DNA from: Lachnospiraceae bacterium
GTDB lineage: Bacteria; Bacillota; Clostridia; Lachnospirales; Lachnospiraceae
Assembly: GCA_017476305.1 (NCBI GenBank)
Contig: JAFVAA010000493.1
Span: 1-9,345, forward strand
DNA length: 9,345 nt
Reading direction: 5' to 3'
Below, in pieces: positions 6,362-9,345 of this stretch. Within the stretch, counting starts at the first letter, position 1; each line of letters begins with the position of its first letter. A model generated the notes under the pieces. That model searched no databases. It was given only the letters and a program-made list of their open reading frames with translations, and was not told where the DNA came from. Position numbers and translations under genes: made by a program.

Positions 6362-6388
6362 TAATATAAGAAAAAAATGATGTGCTAT

Positions 6389-6417
6389 CCTGGATAAACA
6401 TAAAGTTGAAATCCAGG
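6389..6417. promoter_or_regulatory. inverted repeat overlapping the FIST promoter (possible operator)
   Basis: CCTGGAT (6389-6395) and ATCCAGG (6411-6417) form a perfect 7-bp inverted repeat with a 15-bp spacer. The arms straddle the -35 box at 6406-6411. No T-tract follows on the + strand, so it does not look like a terminator for the nuclease gene. The placement suits binding by a dimeric repressor or activator. Confidence 0.4.
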
Positions 6418-6434
6418 TGAAAATAGGGTAAAAT
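6406..6434 (+). promoter_or_regulatory. sigma-A-type promoter of the FIST gene
   Basis: TTGAAA (6406-6411) and TAAAAT (6429-6434) have a 17-bp spacer, each one mismatch from consensus. Expected transcription start is near 6441, about 67 nt before the FIST start codon. Confidence 0.65.
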
Positions 6435-6507
6435 AGCAGTAAAAACAGAGTAACCGCAGGTGCCGGAGACATCGGGCAGTTATAGAATGGAGAAAAAGGA
6501 GAAGACT

Positions 6508-7695
6508 ATGAAATCAATTGTACTATATACCGAGGAGATTGACGAGCCGGAAGAGGCGGCAGAGGAGCTTTTTGAACAGGCAGAGGATTTTGTGTTCGAA
6601 AAAAACAGCATTGGAATCATCTTTGCAGATGAGGAGTTAGAGGTGTACGAGGAGTTTTACCGCTGCCTGGCAGAGAAGTGGAGCTTTCCAATCTTTGGAA
6701 CGACAGCCCTGGCAGCACTGGTGGGAAATATGGGGTGCAAGGAAACCGGAATTTCCATGATGATCATGACTTCGGATGAGTGTACCTTTGCAGCAGATAT
6801 TACTACGGAACTGACGGCAGAAAATTATATGGAAAAAATCAAAGATACATATGAAAGACTTTCCTCCGGCCTGCCGGAAAAGGAAAAGGTCGTACTTTCC
6901 TACAGCGTGATTATAGATGGTCTGGTAGGAGATGATATCATAGATGCAATCGAGGCAGCAGGTGCCGATGTGCCGGTCTATGGGGCATTGGCTTCCGATC
7001 AGTTCAATTTCGAAAGACACCGGGTTTACTTTAATGAAAAAAGCGAGACGGCAGCGCAGGTCATGGTGCTGATTTCCGGAAATATCGCTCCGAAATATCT
7101 CTGTGTGAAGTCCATCTCGAATAAAGCGAATATCTCCTATGAAGTAACGGACTCCAGGGATAATCAGGTGTTCCGGTTAGGAAATTCTATCTTTTTAGAT
7201 GCATTGACACAGGCCGGAATGGGTTCGAAAAAAACACAGGTGACATCGGATTATGTATTATCTCCTTTTATAGCAACCCTGAAAAAGAAGGACGGAGTGG
7301 AGGTCGAGGTAACCCGGAATCTTTTTATGCTGGATCAGGAGAAAGGGAGCGGGATTTTCTTAGGAGGAGTACCGGAAGGCACATCCTTAGAGGTGGGCGT
7401 TTTGAGCAAAGAGGATGTTCAGACCACGGTGGAACAGGCATTTCGGACGATTCTTTCCTGTCTGGAAAAGGAAGACGAAGAATATCATACGATTCTCTGT
7501 ACCTCATGTGCTGCCAGACTTCTGGCATTAGGAGGAGATGCTGCAGTGGAGGCAGAAGGCTATAAAAAACAGATTTCAGATAATACTTCGGTGTTTGGGA
7601 TGTATTCCTATGGGGAGCTGTGTCCGGTCAATATAGGGGAAGAGAAGGATATCAATGTGTTTCATAATTCAACATTTACGTTATTAGCATTCTGA
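6508..7695 (+). CDS. FIST-domain signal-sensing protein
   Basis: A 395-aa soluble protein with FIST_N followed by FIST_C, the usual full length. FIST domains are proposed intracellular ligand-sensing modules linked to signal transduction proteins; amino-acid-like ligands have been suggested for the family. Visible family blocks: IGIIFADEE (35-43) and PIFGTTALAALVG (61-73) in the N-terminal domain, DVPVYGALASDQFNF (154-168), and the characteristic end FGMYSYGELCPV (363-374) with FHNSTFTLLAF (385-395). Start ATG 6508 has AGGAG (6497-6501) 6 nt upstream. The in-frame GTG 6460 and ATG 6487 would add residues unlike the family and lack a good site; the latter lies just before the Shine-Dalgarno. 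No signal peptide or membrane segment. Preceded by its own promoter and followed, after a palindromic element, by a cytosolic hybrid kinase, which is the likely output partner. Confidence 0.9.
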   Translation: MKSIVLYTEEIDEPEEAAEELFEQAEDFVFEKNSIGIIFADEELEVYEEFYRCLAEKWSFPIFGTTALAALVGNMGCKETGISMMIMTSDECTFAADITTELTAENYMEKIKDTYERLSSGLPEKEKVVLSYSVIIDGLVGDDIIDAIEAAGADVPVYGALASDQFNFERHRVYFNEKSETAAQVMVLISGNIAPKYLCVKSISNKANISYEVTDSRDNQVFRLGNSIFLDALTQAGMGSKKTQVTSDYVLSPFIATLKKKDGVEVEVTRNLFMLDQEKGSGIFLGGVPEGTSLEVGVLSKEDVQTTVEQAFRTILSCLEKEDEEYHTILCTSCAARLLALGGDAAVEAEGYKKQISDNTSVFGMYSYGELCPVNIGEEKDINVFHNSTFTLLAF

Positions 7696-7722
7696 TAAGC
7701 AGATGCAGCCCAAAGGAATCAG

Positions 7723-7828
7723 CTTAGGAACTGTAGATAATTAAATTTGCCGGTTTTTCTTGTGAAACACTTGTGTTTCAGGTGTTCTGCAAGAAAATTG
7801 AGCAAATGATTAATCTGCAGTTCCTGAG
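7723..7828. repeat. multi-tier palindromic element between FIST and kinase genes
   Basis: About 105 bp form three nested stems. The outer stem is CTTAGGAACTG (7723-7733) with CAGTTCCTGAG (7818-7828), continuing imperfectly through AGAT/ATCT-like pairing to ATTTGC (7745-7750) with GCAAAT (7802-7807). The middle stem is TTTTCTTG (7755-7762) with CAAGAAAA (7790-7797). The apical hairpin is TGAAACA-CTTG-TGTTTCA (7763-7780). There is no ORF and no T-tract after the outer stem. It fills nearly the whole gap. It may be a dispersed palindromic unit or MITE-like element, or a structured mRNA spacer between the two genes; the right end lies 26 bp before the kinase Shine-Dalgarno. Confidence 0.65.
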
Positions 7829-7864
7829 GGAGGTAGTTTCATCACGACAGAACGGAGGTCGCCT

Positions 7865-9345
7865 ATGGAAGAAGAGGACGAAATAAGGGCATTAGAAAAA
7901 CAGATTAAAAGGCTTACGAGGGAAAATAAAAGATTTCGCCATGAAAGTGAGATGCTTCGTGGCTTAAATGAGCAGGTGACTCGTATTCAGAGCTATATTC
8001 AAAGGGAGAACCACAGGCAGATCTGTTACAATGACCAGCTTTTAAAATCATCACCGTATATTCTGGTGATGACAAATGAAAATTTGGAAACGGTGATGGC
8101 ATCGGAAGAATTTTGCCGTATTTCATTACGAAAAAGGGACGAAATCAAAGAAGGGATACGGCTTTATGATGCATTTTCCCAGGTCATTCCAAAGGAGGAT
8201 TTAGATAAATTTATAACAACGTGTGAAGGATGTCTTCGGGAAAAAAAGGATATTTCCTATCTGATGAACACTGTTATGGAGGAGAAGGAAAAAAAATTTC
8301 GCGTAGAAGTAAATTTTTATATGGATGAGACAGAGGAAATCAAAGGGTTAAATATTCTTTTCGTGGACATGACAGAGTACATAGAGGCGATGGAACGCGC
8401 AGAAAATGCAGATAAGGCAAAAAGCAATTTTTTGGCAAATATGTCTCATGAGATCCGTACTCCGATGAATGCAATCAATGGTATGGCAGAGTTCATCCTG
8501 CGTGACAGCGACGATGAGGCTGCAAAGGAAAATGCAGCGATGATAAAATCAGCGTCAAAGTCTCTGATTGCAATCATCAATGACATTTTAGATTTTTCAA
8601 AGATAGAGTCCGGAAAAATGGAAATCATAGAGGAGTCCTATAGTCTGGCATCCCTTATCCATGATGTGGTGACGATGATAAAAATACGTCTGCAGAATAA
8701 GGATGTAGCACTGAATTTAGAGATTTCAAAGGATCTTCCGGATGCCCTGTTCGGTGATGAGGTGCGGGTAAAGCAGATTCTGATCAATTTGTTAAATAAT
8801 GCAGTGAAATTCACACAGGAGGGAAGCATTACCCTGTTTATGGATTTCGAAAAGCTTTCGATGTCCCTGTGTCGGCTTCATGTAGAGGTAAGAGATTCGG
8901 GAATCGGGATCAAAGAAGAGGATATACAGAATATTTTTGAAAGCTTTACCCAGGTGGATACGAAACGGAACCGCTCCATAGAGGGAACCGGTCTGGGGCT
9001 TGCCATCTGCCAGAGACTGGTGAAGATGATGGATGGCGAGCTTTCTGTAAGCAGTGTGTACGGTAAGGGAAGTACGTTTGCCTTTTCCATCCTGAGCGAG
9101 GTAGAAGGATGGAATGGAATTGGCGATTTAGGCAGAATGCTTCAGAATACGGTCGTCAAGGCATTTGAAGTGGAGTTTTCAGCACCGAAAGCAAAGATTT
9201 TAGTGGTCGATGATAATGGAATGAACCTAAAAGTAGCGAGAGGAGTTCTGAAACCATATGGGATTAGACCGGATTGTGCGGCGAGTGGTCCGGAAGGTAT
9301 TCTGCTTGCACAGGAAAAGCGGTATGATATCATTTTCATGGATCA
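7865..9345 (+). CDS. cytosolic PAS-containing hybrid sensor histidine kinase/response regulator (3' end outside window)
   Basis: 493 codons are visible, and the frame is open at the window edge. Order: charged coiled coil (about 1-55); PAS-like domain (about 60-170, from SSPYILVMTNENLETV to LNILFVDMTEY); HisKA with phospho-acceptor H195 in NFLANMSHEIRTPMNAI (188-204) and the NDILDFSKIESGKM helix; HATPase with N-box QILINLLNNAVKFT (304-317), G1 DSGIGI (344-349), F-box IFESFTQVD (357-365) and G2 GTGLGLA (374-380); then a receiver domain starting KILVVDDN (444-451, acidic D449/D450). The codon for D493 in IIFMD, the expected phospho-acceptor, is 9341-9343, so the window ends there. No membrane segment: the signal must be intracellular, plausibly relayed by the FIST protein upstream. 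GGAGGT (7854-7859) lies 5 nt before the ATG. A longer receiver, an Hpt domain or a second receiver may follow beyond the window. Confidence 0.93.
   Translation, partial: MEEEDEIRALEKQIKRLTRENKRFRHESEMLRGLNEQVTRIQSYIQRENHRQICYNDQLLKSSPYILVMTNENLETVMASEEFCRISLRKRDEIKEGIRLYDAFSQVIPKEDLDKFITTCEGCLREKKDISYLMNTVMEEKEKKFRVEVNFYMDETEEIKGLNILFVDMTEYIEAMERAENADKAKSNFLANMSHEIRTPMNAINGMAEFILRDSDDEAAKENAAMIKSASKSLIAIINDILDFSKIESGKMEIIEESYSLASLIHDVVTMIKIRLQNKDVALNLEISKDLPDALFGDEVRVKQILINLLNNAVKFTQEGSITLFMDFEKLSMSLCRLHVEVRDSGIGIKEEDIQNIFESFTQVDTKRNRSIEGTGLGLAICQRLVKMMDGELSVSSVYGKGSTFAFSILSEVEGWNGIGDLGRMLQNTVVKAFEVEFSAPKAKILVVDDNGMNLKVARGVLKPYGIRPDCAASGPEGILLAQEKRYDIIFMD

Noticed and set aside
6460..6507. 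GTG 6460 or ATG 6487 as the FIST start
   Set aside because: AGGAG at 6497-6501 is placed for ATG 6508, and the extra residues look like translated leader.
8446..9339. Several minus-strand frames of 60-70 codons under the kinase
   Set aside because: They are antisense shadows of a clear hybrid histidine kinase frame and have no ribosome sites.
1..9345. CRISPR array, toxin-antitoxin pair, transposase or tRNA
   Set aside because: No spaced direct repeats, cloverleaf, DDE-type transposase or small toxin/antitoxin frames with supporting sites were seen.

Overview
The window looks like chromosomal DNA from a Firmicute of the class Clostridia, most likely a gut Lachnospiraceae. The grounds are the low-to-moderate GC content, strong AGGAGG-type ribosome binding sites, and the gene families present: a bacterial serpin, BlaI/M56-BlaR regulators, and a FIST protein followed by a soluble hybrid histidine kinase. 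All genes are on the + strand. No tRNA, rRNA, CRISPR array, transposase or phage structural gene was seen.

Layout. (1) 1-1254: a serpin whose core reads from 142. The reading frame is also open upstream but is broken by a TAG at 85-87. It ends in a strong hairpin terminator (1283-1350). (2) 1367-4248: two tandem perfect hairpins, then a BlaI-type repressor overlapping by 4 bp an M56 (BlaR1-type) membrane metalloprotease. The protease frame is stopped by TAA at 3298-3300 but is open again in the same frame four codons later for another 311 codons. That is best explained as one sensor-protease of about 780 residues split by a nonsense codon. A terminator follows at 4288-4330. (3) 4359-6361: an AT-rich two-gene cassette with its own near-consensus promoter. 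It encodes an OLD/PtuA-like ATPase (420 aa) and a 186-aa protein with a D-x13-E-x-K core of the PD-(D/E)XK nuclease type; a long hairpin lies between the genes. This is the best candidate for an undescribed system, and its architecture suggests anti-phage defence. (4) 6389-9345: a promoter overlapped by an inverted repeat, a FIST-domain sensor protein, a roughly 105-bp multi-tier palindromic element, and a cytosolic PAS/hybrid histidine kinase. The window ends at the predicted phospho-acceptor Asp codon of the kinase's receiver domain.

How they work together. BlaI and the M56 protease form the standard signal-to-proteolysis-to-derepression switch, but no beta-lactamase or penicillin-binding domain is visible, so the inducer and targets are unknown. 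The ATPase and putative nuclease probably form a sensor/effector pair. FIST and the hybrid kinase probably form a cytosolic small-molecule sensing module. All functional assignments rest on motif reading by eye; no database search was possible.
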